A DNA stretch of 8,301 nucleotides from Verrucomicrobiota bacterium (GTDB lineage Bacteria > Verrucomicrobiota > Kiritimatiellia > CAIQIC01 > Lenti-01). Positions 1-5,722 of this stretch are shown here, in pieces; position 1 is the stretch's first letter; every line of letters begins with the position of its first letter. The translations under genes and the position numbers were made by a program. The stretch spans positions 1 to 8,301 of the forward strand of contig JAKLIL010000064.1 of NCBI GenBank assembly GCA_022709625.1, read 5' to 3'. Below the pieces are notes generated by a model. It was not told the DNA's origin. It searched no databases and was given only the letters and a program-made list of their open reading frames with translations.

Positions 1-329
1 ACCGGCGCCGCCAACGCGGCCAGCGCCATCGGCGCCGATTTGAGCAAGTCGCGCGCGGACCCGCTCGGCTCGATGCTCCACGCTACCGAGACCACGGCCC
101 ACGCCGTGCCCAGCGCCAGCAGGACGCCCGCCGGATTTTTCCACGCCGCCCACGTCCGGCGCCAATTCCAAAGCGCATAGAGCCCCGCGGTCCACAAAAC
201 GGCCTTGGCTACGCCGCTCGACGGATCGAACCACAGCACCGCCGCCGCCGCCAACCCCACCAGCCACCGCCGCCGGGACGCCCGACCGCCCGGCGCGGAA
301 AATTCCACGGACTGGATCGCCGCCGTCAT
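1..329 (-). CDS. Membrane protein N-terminus, probably O-antigen ligase/polymerase-like (partial)
   Basis: This reading frame is open from an ATG at 329 to the left edge of the window, giving the first 109 residues only. The start overlaps the stop of the upstream ATPase gene as ATGA (326-329), so it is the third gene of a coupled minus-strand operon. The translation has an Arg-rich stretch (R16-R21), then hydrophobic segments at about residues 22-34, 38-56 and 68-84, and a fourth beginning near 100. Between segments three and four is the motif WSIEP followed by SARDLLKS. A WSxD/EP-plus-R/K linker there is typical, as I recall it, of O-antigen ligase/polymerase (Wzy_C, WaaL-like) proteins, which join or polymerise glycans at the periplasmic face of the inner membrane. 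The diagnostic large periplasmic loop lies outside the window, so the family call is moderate; a polytopic membrane protein is nearly certain. Confidence 0.6.
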   Translation of the reverse strand, partial: MTAAIQSVEFSAPGGRASRRRWLVGLAAAAVLWFDPSSGVAKAVLWTAGLYALWNWRRTWAAWKNPAGVLLALGTAWAVVSVAWSIEPSGSARDLLKSAPMALAALAAP

Positions 330-1180
330 GCGGGAACATCCTGTTCCGGAACGGGGCCGCGGTTCAATTCCAAACTGGCCGCGGCGGCCGCGCGCCGGTC
401 CAACGCGCGCGCGACGTCCGGCGCCGCATCCAGCAATTCGCGCGTGTAGGCCTGGAGCGGCCGGGCCAGCACGTCCGCCGCCGGGCCGCGTTCCACCACT
501 TCCCCCGCCTTCATCACAAGCACCTCGTCGGCCATGTGGCGCATCACGGCCAAATCGTGGCCAATCAACATCCACGTGATGCCCCGCGTTTCCTGCAGCG
601 ATTTGAGCAGATTCAGGATTTGCGCCTGCACGCTGACGTCGAGGGAACTCACCGGCCCGTCCGCCACGAGGAACTCCGCGCCGACGCACAGGGCCCGGGC
701 CAGATTGACGCGCTGCCGCTGGCCACCGCTCAACTCGTGCGGAAACCGGCCCGCATAGGCCGGATCGAGACCCACCGTCTCGAGCCAATCCGCCGTCTGC
801 CGGGCGGCTTCCGCGCGCGTTCCCGCCAAGCCATGCACCCGCAGCACCTCGGCCAAAGCCGCGCCCGCCTGCACACGTGGATTCAGCGAACCCAGGGGAT
901 CCTGGAACACCATTTGCGCGCGGCGCCGAAACGCCCGCTTGGCCGCCCGGTCGAGGGCCAGCACGTCCTGCCCGGCGAATTCGATCCGCCCCGAAACCCG
1001 GTCTTCCAGCGCGAGAATCGCCCGCGCCAGCGTGCTTTTTCCGCTGCCGCTTTCGCCCACGACGCCGAGGCAACGGCCCCGCGCAATTTCGAACGACACC
1101 CCGCGGACCGCCTCGACGCGGCGCCAGCCCGCGCCGTAGGCCACGCGCAGGTTGGCCACCTCCAGCAGCGGCCGGCTCAT
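326..1180 (-). CDS. ABC transporter ATP-binding protein, OppF/DppF-like, with degenerate Walker B
   Basis: This 284-residue protein is a nucleotide-binding subunit of the oligopeptide/dipeptide/nickel importer family. Visible motifs are Walker A GESGSGKST (42-50), Q-loop Gln93 in VFQDPLGSLNP, signature LSGGQRQR (150-157) and H-loop His208. The Walker B strand reads FLVADGPVSSLD (170-181): the catalytic Glu that normally follows the Asp is Gly175 (codon GGG, one transition from GAG). The partner ATPase upstream keeps it, so the pair would have one consensus and one impaired ATP site. The protein ends soon after the AYTRELL element and lacks the Cys-containing C-terminal extension seen in its partner. 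The start at 1180 is fixed by an ATGA overlap with the upstream gene and by the usual PLLEVANLRVAY opening; the longer in-frame extension only runs through the neighbour's coding region. No permease or solute-binding gene is adjacent. Confidence 0.93.
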   Translation of the reverse strand: MSRPLLEVANLRVAYGAGWRRVEAVRGVSFEIARGRCLGVVGESGSGKSTLARAILALEDRVSGRIEFAGQDVLALDRAAKRAFRRRAQMVFQDPLGSLNPRVQAGAALAEVLRVHGLAGTRAEAARQTADWLETVGLDPAYAGRFPHELSGGQRQRVNLARALCVGAEFLVADGPVSSLDVSVQAQILNLLKSLQETRGITWMLIGHDLAVMRHMADEVLVMKAGEVVERGPAADVLARPLQAYTRELLDAAPDVARALDRRAAAAASLELNRGPVPEQDVPA

Positions 1181-2157
1181 GCCCAGCCGCCTTCCGCGCA
1201 AGCCCAGCAGGCCACGGCATGGCCCGCCGCGCAGGAGCGCAGTTCCGGCTCCTTCTCGCGGCACAGGGCGCGCGCCTCGGCACAACGGGGGTGGAACCGG
1301 CAGCCGGCCGGACGCCGCCCCGGCGACGGCACCGAACCCTCGATGCCGGCCAGCCGTTCGGCGCTCCCGGCCAGTTGCGGCAGCGCCTGCAACAGTCCCC
1401 GGACGTAGGGATGGCGCGGATTCCGCAGCAATTCGACGGGGCCCGACTCCACGGTGCGCCCCGCGTACATCACGTGGACTTCGTCCGCGATTTCCGCCAC
1501 CACGCCGAGGTTGTGCGTGATGAGCAACACGGCCAGATTTTCCAGCCGCTGCAGATCCGCCAGCAGCCGCAGGATTTTCGCCTGCACCGTCACGTCGAGC
1601 GCGGTCGTCGGTTCGTCCGCCACCAGGACGCGGGGCCGGCTCGCCAGCGCCATCGCCAGCATCGCCCGCTGCTGCATCCCCCCCGAGAGCTGGTGCGGAT
1701 AGCTCGCCAAGACGCGCTCCGGCTCCGCAAAGCCGACGGTGCGCAGCAGCGCCGCCATCCGTGCGCGGGCCTGGCCGCGTTCTTCCGGCGGCAGCGTTTC
1801 GCGGATTTGGCTGCCGATCGTAAAGACCGGATCCAGGCATTCGCCCGGATCCTGGAACACGTAGGCCAGCCCCCGACCCGGCCGGCACGGAATGCCGTTC
1901 GCCCAGCGGATCTCGCCGCGGTCCCGCGCCAACCCGCGCGGCAGCAGCCCGCCCAACGCCGCCGCCGTGACGCTCTTGCCGCAACCGCTTTCCCCCACCA
2001 GCGCCGTCGTCCGCCCGGCCCGCAGGCACAAATCCACCCCTTCCACCACCGCCACCCGCCGGCCCGGTTCCGGCAGGAAACCAACCCCGAGTCCCGCCGC
2101 CGTCAACACGGGCTCGGCTCCGCCCTTGACGCGCCCATGCAAATCTGCTGGTTTCAT
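1177..2157 (-). CDS. ABC transporter ATP-binding protein, OppD/DppD-like
   Basis: This 326-residue ATPase subunit of a peptide-type ABC importer hydrolyses ATP at the cytoplasmic face with the OppF-like product of the next gene. It has Walker A GESGCGKS (55-62), Q-loop Gln102 in VFQDPGECLDPVF, signature LSGGMQQR (157-164), intact Walker B VLVADEPTTALD (177-188) and H-loop His215. It also has the family's C-terminal extension with GCRFHPRC and further cysteines (C286, C292, C299, C317), the pattern reported to bind an iron-sulfur cluster in some members. Its stop overlaps the next start (1177-1180). The start is uncertain. ATG at 2157 lies 3 nt from the divergent hydrolase start and has no Shine-Dalgarno. 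A GTG at 2109 (VLTAAGLGVGF) would match the usual family N-terminus and has GGAG 8 nt upstream. The ORF can extend to 2397, but that part is antisense to the hydrolase. Confidence 0.93.
   Translation of the reverse strand: MKPADLHGRVKGGAEPVLTAAGLGVGFLPEPGRRVAVVEGVDLCLRAGRTTALVGESGCGKSVTAAALGGLLPRGLARDRGEIRWANGIPCRPGRGLAYVFQDPGECLDPVFTIGSQIRETLPPEERGQARARMAALLRTVGFAEPERVLASYPHQLSGGMQQRAMLAMALASRPRVLVADEPTTALDVTVQAKILRLLADLQRLENLAVLLITHNLGVVAEIADEVHVMYAGRTVESGPVELLRNPRHPYVRGLLQALPQLAGSAERLAGIEGSVPSPGRRPAGCRFHPRCAEARALCREKEPELRSCAAGHAVACWACAEGGWA
2126..2154 (+). promoter_or_regulatory. Candidate sigma-70-type promoter for the MBL-fold hydrolase
   Basis: TTGACG (2126-2131, five of six to the -35 consensus) lies 17 bp before TGGTTT (2149-2154), a poor -10 hexamer preceded by an extended-type TG (2146-2147). 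Transcription starting about 7 nt downstream would begin at or next to the ATG at 2161, giving a leaderless or nearly leaderless message. The site lies inside the N-terminal codons of the divergent ATPase gene. It is weak alone; its position matches the candidate promoters of pncC, nrdR and the sigma gene. Confidence 0.3.
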
Positions 2158-2160
2158 GCC

Positions 2161-2787
2161 ATGATCATTGAAGCACGGATGACCGGATTTATCGAAGAAA
2201 ATTGTTATTTCGTCGCCCATCCCGAGACGCGCGAAACGGTCGTGATCGATCCCGGCGACGAAGCGTCCCAACTCCTCGCCCGCGTGCGCGAACGCGGCGG
2301 CCGCGTGGTCGCCTATTTGTTGACCCACGGCCACGTGGACCACCTCTCGGCGCTGGCCGACATGTGCCGCGTCTGCCCCGCGCCCATCCACGTCCATCCT
2401 CGCGACGCCGCGTGGTGCTTTTCAGAAAAGAACGCCCTTCCCGGCTTGTATGCGGCCCCGGCCAAGCCCGAAAGTCCCATCGTGCCCGCCACGGAAGGCG
2501 CCGTCTTCGACCTTGCCGGCGCCCGGTGGTCCGTCATCGAAACCCCCGGCCACACCCCGGGCGGCATCTGCTGGCTGCTCGAAGACGATCGGGCCCTTTT
2601 TTCCGGCGACACGCTGTTTCGCGGCTCCGTCGGGCGGACCGATTTGCGCGGCGGCGATTCCCGGACCCTGGCCACCTCCCTGCGCAAACTCGCCGCCCTC
2701 CCCGACGAACTCGCCGTCTATCCCGGCCACGGCGAACCCACGACCATCGGCCACGAAAAAAAGCACAACTATTTCCTGCCGTCCTGA
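2161..2787 (+). CDS. MBL-fold metallo-hydrolase, glyoxalase II-like (YcbL type)
   Basis: This 208-residue metallo-beta-lactamase-fold hydrolase resembles hydroxyacylglutathione hydrolases and YcbL-like thioesterases. It would hydrolyse a thioester such as S-lactoylglutathione or a related bacillithiol/CoA-type substrate in the cytoplasm using two metal ions; the true substrate cannot be read from sequence. Metal ligands are visible in order: THGHVDH (H56, H58, D60, H61), H131 in ETPGHTPGG, D150 in LFSGDTLF and H190 in YPGHGEPT. The GRTDLRGGD segment (158-166) is typical of the short YcbL-like subgroup, which lacks the C-terminal substrate domain of classical GloB; the length agrees. The ATG at 2161 gives the expected MII...FIEENCYFV opening; the upstream extension of this frame is antisense to the ABC gene. 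No Shine-Dalgarno is present. No neighbouring gene points to its pathway. Confidence 0.93.
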   Translation: MIIEARMTGFIEENCYFVAHPETRETVVIDPGDEASQLLARVRERGGRVVAYLLTHGHVDHLSALADMCRVCPAPIHVHPRDAAWCFSEKNALPGLYAAPAKPESPIVPATEGAVFDLAGARWSVIETPGHTPGGICWLLEDDRALFSGDTLFRGSVGRTDLRGGDSRTLATSLRKLAALPDELAVYPGHGEPTTIGHEKKHNYFLPS

Positions 2788-2796
2788 AGCCCACCC

Positions 2797-2825
2797 TCCG
2801 CGGCGTTTGCCCGGGCCGCCGCGGA
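2797..2825. terminator. Strong GC hairpin between convergent genes, no U-tract
   Basis: A perfect 9-bp inverted repeat (TCCGCGGCG at 2797-2805, CGCCGCGGA at 2817-2825) encloses an 11-nt loop that itself contains the palindrome GCCCGGGC. It starts 9 bp after the hydrolase stop and ends 56 bp before the nudC stop on the other strand. The symmetric stem could end both transcripts, but neither side has the T-run of a classical intrinsic terminator: the A-run after it on the plus strand is on the wrong side for either direction. Terminator function is inferred from position. Confidence 0.45.
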
Positions 2826-2881
2826 AAAGTTCCAGCCACGTTGCCCGGTTGCGATCGGCCGCGTATCCGGATTGTTCCGCC

Positions 2882-3640
2882 TCACATCGGTCCGTGGATC
2901 AGCCGGTAGGCCATCGCGCCTTTGGGAGGAATGGCCGGGAGGTCCGCCGGATCGAACCAGCGCGCTTCCGCGAGTTCCTCCGGCTGCAACCGCAGGTCGC
3001 CCGCTTTCCAGGCGGCCTTGAACCCGAGCATCAGTTGGTTGGGAAACGGCCAGAACTGGCTGCCGGCGTAGCGCACGTCGGCCACTTCGAGGCCGGCTTC
3101 CTCCTTCACTTCGCGGCGCACGCAATCCTCCGGCGATTCGCCCAGTTCGACGTAGCCCGCCAGGCAGGTCCACAGGTCCGGAATGCGCTGCGCATGGCGC
3201 GCCAGCAGGATTTTCCCGTCTTTTTCGATCCGGACGATGATGGCCGCGGCGAGGGTGGGATATTCCACGCGCCCGCAGGCGGCGCATGTCCGCGCCACCT
3301 CCGTCGGGTGTTCTTCCAGCGGCCCGCCGCAAGCCCCGCAGAACCGATGCGCAGCGCGCCAATTCAGCATGCCCAGCGCGCGGCTGGCGGTGACCGCCGC
3401 CGGCGATTCCGCGCCGAGCAGCGTCCGCAACCGCGCCCATTCGCAATTCGCCGGCGCATCGGTCGCCGCGCCGGACAGCCCCACGGCGCGGCACCCCTGC
3501 GGCCGCACGGTGAAATCGTCCAGCGTCGCGCGGGATTTTTGCAGCTCTGCCAGCGCCGCCGCCCCCGCCGGCTCCAGCCCGCCGGCCTTCACCAGCAGCA
3601 GGCTGTCGCAGAAAACGAACGTGGTGCCGGCCGGATCCAT
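2882..3640 (-). CDS. nudC: NAD(+)/NADH pyrophosphatase, NudC-type Nudix hydrolase
   Basis: This 252-residue protein (E. coli NudC is 257) cleaves NAD(H) to NMN(H) plus AMP; the family also removes NAD caps from RNA 5' ends. Layout: a poorly conserved N-terminal domain (about 1-95), a four-Cys zinc ribbon (C101, C104, C119, C122 in FCGACG and TCAACG), then the Nudix domain. The Nudix box runs from G162 to L184 and fits GX5EX7REUXEEXGU, with E168, R176, E177, E180 and E181. The NudC-specific array SQPWPFPxS appears as SQFWPFPNQ (194-202), with two substitutions (Pro to Phe, Ser to Gln), while Gln and WPFP are kept. The start at 3640 lies 7 nt after the epimerase stop, so the two genes are probably co-transcribed; the start has at most a weak purine-rich ribosome site. 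The stop faces the convergent hydrolase gene. Confidence 0.93.
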   Translation of the reverse strand: MDPAGTTFVFCDSLLLVKAGGLEPAGAAALAELQKSRATLDDFTVRPQGCRAVGLSGAATDAPANCEWARLRTLLGAESPAAVTASRALGMLNWRAAHRFCGACGGPLEEHPTEVARTCAACGRVEYPTLAAAIIVRIEKDGKILLARHAQRIPDLWTCLAGYVELGESPEDCVRREVKEEAGLEVADVRYAGSQFWPFPNQLMLGFKAAWKAGDLRLQPEELAEARWFDPADLPAIPPKGAMAYRLIHGPM

Positions 3641-3647
3641 TCCCGGC

Positions 3648-4718
3648 TCAGCTTTCCTTCTTCCAGCGCGGCAGGTTGTATTCCAGGATCTCCGCCAGGA
3701 TGTCGCGGACGTTCTTCGTCGGCTTCCACGCCGGATAATGCGCCTGGAACTTCGACACGTCGCTGACCCACCAGACGTGGTCGCCGATGCGGTTCGTCTC
3801 GACGTAGGTCGTCTTCATCTTGCGGCCGACGAGTTCCTCGCACAGCGCCACGGCTTCCTTCATCGAGCTGTGGCTGAAGCGGCTGCCCCCCATGTTGTAG
3901 ACCTCGCCCGCACGCGGCGCGCGGTGGAAATGGTCGAAGGACGCCACCAGGTCCGCGCTGTGGATGTTGTCGCGCACCTGCTTGCCTTTGTAGCCGTAGA
4001 TCCGGTATTCGCGCCCCGTCGCCGCGCATTTCATCAGGTAGGCCAGGAACCCGTGCAGTTCCGCGCCCGAGTGCCGCGGCCCCGTCAGGCAGCCGCCGCG
4101 GAATACGCCCGTCCGCAGGCCGAAGTAGCGCCCGTACTCCTGCACCAGCACGTCCGCCGCCACCTTCGACGCGCCGAACAGCGAGTGCGTCGTCTGGTCG
4201 ATGCTCATGGTTTCGTCGATGCCCTTGTCCGCGTAGGGCCCCGCCACGCATTCCCAGCGGGTGGCCTGTTCCTGCAGCGGCAGGCGGTTCGGCGTGTCGC
4301 CGTACACCTTGTTCGTCGAGGTGAAGATGAACGTCGCCCGCGGCGCGAACTGGCGCGTCGCCTCCAGCAGGTTGAGCGTGCCCGTGGCGTTGACGCCGAA
4401 ATCCGTGAACGGCTCGCGCGCGGCCCAGTCGTGCGACGGCTGCGCCGCCGTATGCACCACCAGATCGATTTCGCCCGCCGTTTCGAACGCCCGCCGCACC
4501 GCGGTGAAATCGCGGATGTCCGCGGAAATCGCCGTGAAGGCCTCCGGAAACGCCGCCTGGATTTCCGCCACCGCCCATTTCGTGGATGCTTCCGGCCCGA
4601 AAAAATACTCGCGCAGGTTGTTGTCCACCCCGATCACGCGAAAACCCTGGGCGCAGTAGAACCGGGCCGTTTCCGACCCCACCAATCCGCCCGAACCCGT
4701 AATGATTGCTGTTTTCAT
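3648..4718 (-). CDS. NAD-dependent epimerase, CDP-paratose 2-epimerase-like extended SDR
   Basis: This 356-residue extended SDR most resembles CDP-paratose (CDP-tyvelose) 2-epimerases, which use tightly bound NAD to invert C2 of a CDP-3,6-dideoxyhexose for surface polysaccharide; the true substrate here is unknown. It begins MKTAIITGSGGLVGSE with the NAD-binding GxxGxxG (8-14), an acidic cofactor-ribose residue at D32, the loop HTAAQPSHDWAAREPFTDF (89-107), the FTSTNKVYGDTPNR block (132-145) with the Ser/Thr of the triad, and GYKGKQVRDNIH (242-253). The YxxxK motif is replaced by FGASK: Phe181, Lys185 (codon TTC read directly). Related sequences I remember share this Phe, so it may define a subfamily. 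The ATG at 4718 is chosen because it starts the Rossmann strand; the ORF extends to 4772 without homology-like sequence. It is first gene of a unit with nudC and divergent from pncC. Confidence 0.9.
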   Translation of the reverse strand: MKTAIITGSGGLVGSETARFYCAQGFRVIGVDNNLREYFFGPEASTKWAVAEIQAAFPEAFTAISADIRDFTAVRRAFETAGEIDLVVHTAAQPSHDWAAREPFTDFGVNATGTLNLLEATRQFAPRATFIFTSTNKVYGDTPNRLPLQEQATRWECVAGPYADKGIDETMSIDQTTHSLFGASKVAADVLVQEYGRYFGLRTGVFRGGCLTGPRHSGAELHGFLAYLMKCAATGREYRIYGYKGKQVRDNIHSADLVASFDHFHRAPRAGEVYNMGGSRFSHSSMKEAVALCEELVGRKMKTTYVETNRIGDHVWWVSDVSKFQAHYPAWKPTKNVRDILAEILEYNLPRWKKES

Positions 4719-4728
4719 CCTGGCGCGC

Positions 4729-4757
4729 AGTCTGCCAAATTCCGCCGGACTTGTCCC
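4729..4757 (-). promoter_or_regulatory. Weak candidate promoter for the epimerase-nudC unit
   Basis: On the minus strand GGGACA (4757-4752) lies 17 bp before CAGACT (4734-4729), which keeps the A2, A4 and T6 of a -10 hexamer. The -10 ends 10 nt before the ATG at 4718, so the leader would be about 3 nt. Matches are four and three of six. The 84-bp spacer has to hold the promoters of both this unit and pncC, which supports a site here, but the sequence match is poor. Confidence 0.25.
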
Positions 4758-4766
4758 GCATTGTCT

Positions 4767-4794
4767 TTGCAAGCGGCCGGCTTTGTCCTATGAT
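4767..4794 (+). promoter_or_regulatory. Candidate sigma-70 promoter for pncC
   Basis: TTGCAA (4767-4772) is separated by 16 bp from TATGAT (4789-4794), a five-of-six -10 hexamer and the best in the window. The ATG of pncC at 4803 is only 8 nt past the -10, where RNA polymerase would normally start, so the message is predicted to be leaderless or to have a leader of one or two nucleotides. No Shine-Dalgarno precedes the ATG, which agrees. Confidence 0.5.
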
Positions 4795-4802
4795 GCGGGT
4801 TC

Positions 4803-5276
4803 ATGGAATTGTTGCTGCATTCCATCGCCGCCGCGCTGATTGCGCGGAAGGAAACCCTCGCCACCGCCGAATCCTGCACGGGCGGCCTGCTCGGCACCGC
4901 GCTCACCCGTCTCCCCGGCAGCTCGGCCTGGTACCTAGGCGGCATCGTCGCCTATTCCAACGAACTCAAGACCGGGCTGCTGGGCATCGCCCCCGAGGTG
5001 CTCGCCGCCCACGGCGCCGTCAGTTCCGCCACCGCCAAGGCCATGGCCGAAGGCGCCCGGAAAAAATGCCGCGCCGATTACGCCGTCGCCGTCACCGGCA
5101 TCGCCGGCCCGGACGGCGGCACGCCGGAAAAACCCGTCGGCCTCGTCTTCATGGCCCTGGCCGGCCCCGGAAAAACCGTCGGTTTCGAACACCGGCTGAC
5201 CGGCACCCGCCCCGACATCCGCGCAGCCGCCGTCGATATCGCCCTGCGACACCTGCGCGACGCGCTGGTGGTCTAG
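4803..5276 (+). CDS. pncC: Nicotinamide-nucleotide amidase (stand-alone CinA C-terminal domain)
   Basis: This 157-residue protein is a single CinA C-terminal domain, the PncC enzyme that deamidates nicotinamide mononucleotide to nicotinate mononucleotide in pyridine nucleotide salvage. Seen directly: TAESCTGG (21-28) with the family's catalytic Ser24, the GGIVAYSNELK stretch (46-56) with the conserved Lys56, and the TGIAGPDGGTPEKPVGLV signature (98-115). Length fits the short form (E. coli PncC is about 165) without the N-terminal molybdopterin-binding-like domain of full CinA, and no such domain is encoded upstream, where the epimerase diverges. The start at 4803 is the only sensible one and sits 8 nt after a good -10 element. 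With nudC nearby on the other strand, two pyridine-nucleotide-metabolising genes flank the same divergent epimerase promoter region; a functional link is only inferred. It converges on the 124-aa gene with a 24-bp gap. Confidence 0.93.
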   Translation: MELLLHSIAAALIARKETLATAESCTGGLLGTALTRLPGSSAWYLGGIVAYSNELKTGLLGIAPEVLAAHGAVSSATAKAMAEGARKKCRADYAVAVTGIAGPDGGTPEKPVGLVFMALAGPGKTVGFEHRLTGTRPDIRAAAVDIALRHLRDALVV

Positions 5277-5300
5277 CCCGGCCTGGTCCCCCGTCCCCGT

Positions 5301-5675
5301 CTAGCGCACCAGCAAATCCGGCGGCGGCGGCCCGTTGCGCCCGGGCACGACGATCTGCGACGCCCGTTCCCGCTGGATCGCCGCCATTTCCTCGCGCAAA
5401 TCCGCGACCGCCTGCTGGATCGCCTCCGGGAATTTCGCGACGGCTTCCGCCAGGGTTTTCGCTCCGGCCACCTCGGCGCTCAACGGCAGCACGCCGCCCG
5501 GCGTCATCACCTGCGTGGCCACGGAGAAGATCGGCACGCGGGACGGATCGTCCGTTCCGTCCGCCTTCACCGGCACCAGGCGGCGCAGGGAGCCGGCTTT
5601 CATATCGGTGAAACTTTCCTCGCGGTACAGGTTCGCCGCGTCCATTTGAATGCCGTTGCCAATGGGTTCCGCCAT
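5301..5675 (-). CDS. Conserved-looking 124-aa cytoplasmic protein of unknown function
   Basis: I do not recognise a named family with confidence, although the segment YREESFTDMKAGSLRRLVPV resembles small uncharacterised cytoplasmic proteins I have seen. The protein has no signal peptide, membrane segment or Cys/His cluster. Residues about 12-60 look like a small beta-rich domain (LVPVKADG, VPIFSVATQVMTPGGVLPLSAE). Residues about 68-105 form one charged amphipathic helix (AEAVAKFPEAIQQAV, then DLREEMAAIQRERA), possibly coiled coil, and the tail is proline-rich (PPPPDLLVR). The start at 5675 is supported by a strong AAGGAG ribosome site 6 nt upstream, the best in the window; the second Met at residue 11 has none. 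It lies 47 nt downstream of the sigma-factor stop in the same direction, with a small hairpin between, so co-transcription with readthrough is likely. A role beside the sigma factor is only inferred from position. Confidence 0.8.
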   Translation of the reverse strand: MAEPIGNGIQMDAANLYREESFTDMKAGSLRRLVPVKADGTDDPSRVPIFSVATQVMTPGGVLPLSAEVAGAKTLAEAVAKFPEAIQQAVADLREEMAAIQRERASQIVVPGRNGPPPPDLLVR

Positions 5676-5707
5676 GCTCGTCTCCTTGAAAATAACCTGG
5701 CCGATCG

Positions 5708-5722
5708 CCGCGCAACGCGCGG
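5708..5722 (-). promoter_or_regulatory. Short GC hairpin directly after the sigma-factor stop
   Basis: CCGCGC and GCGCGG form a perfect 6-bp stem with a 3-nt loop (AAC on the plus strand) in the base immediately following the sigma gene's TGA. The downstream minus-strand sequence GTTATTTTC has scattered Ts some 14 nt later, not a proper U-tract. It may be a weak attenuator or an mRNA-stabilising stem that lowers expression of the 124-aa gene relative to sigma, or be incidental in GC-rich DNA. Confidence 0.3.

Noticed and set aside
897..1860. Identical 14-bp direct repeat GGATCCTGGAACAC at 897-910 and 1847-1860
   Set aside because: Both copies encode the conserved Q-loop VFQDP of the two paralogous ATPases, so this is protein conservation and not a DNA element.
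877..2160. Long plus-strand open frames over the ABC operon
   Set aside because: They are antisense to two clearly recognisable ATPases, and their translations are Arg/Pro/His-rich low-complexity shadows caused by high GC. Only the part from 2161 is a real gene.
4719..4772. N-terminal extension of the epimerase to an ATG at 4772
   Set aside because: The Rossmann fold starts at MKTAIITG from 4718; the extension occupies the divergent promoter spacer.
5277..5300. Terminator between pncC and the 124-aa gene
   Set aside because: The 24-bp gap is C-rich, with no inverted repeat able to form a stable stem and no T-run.
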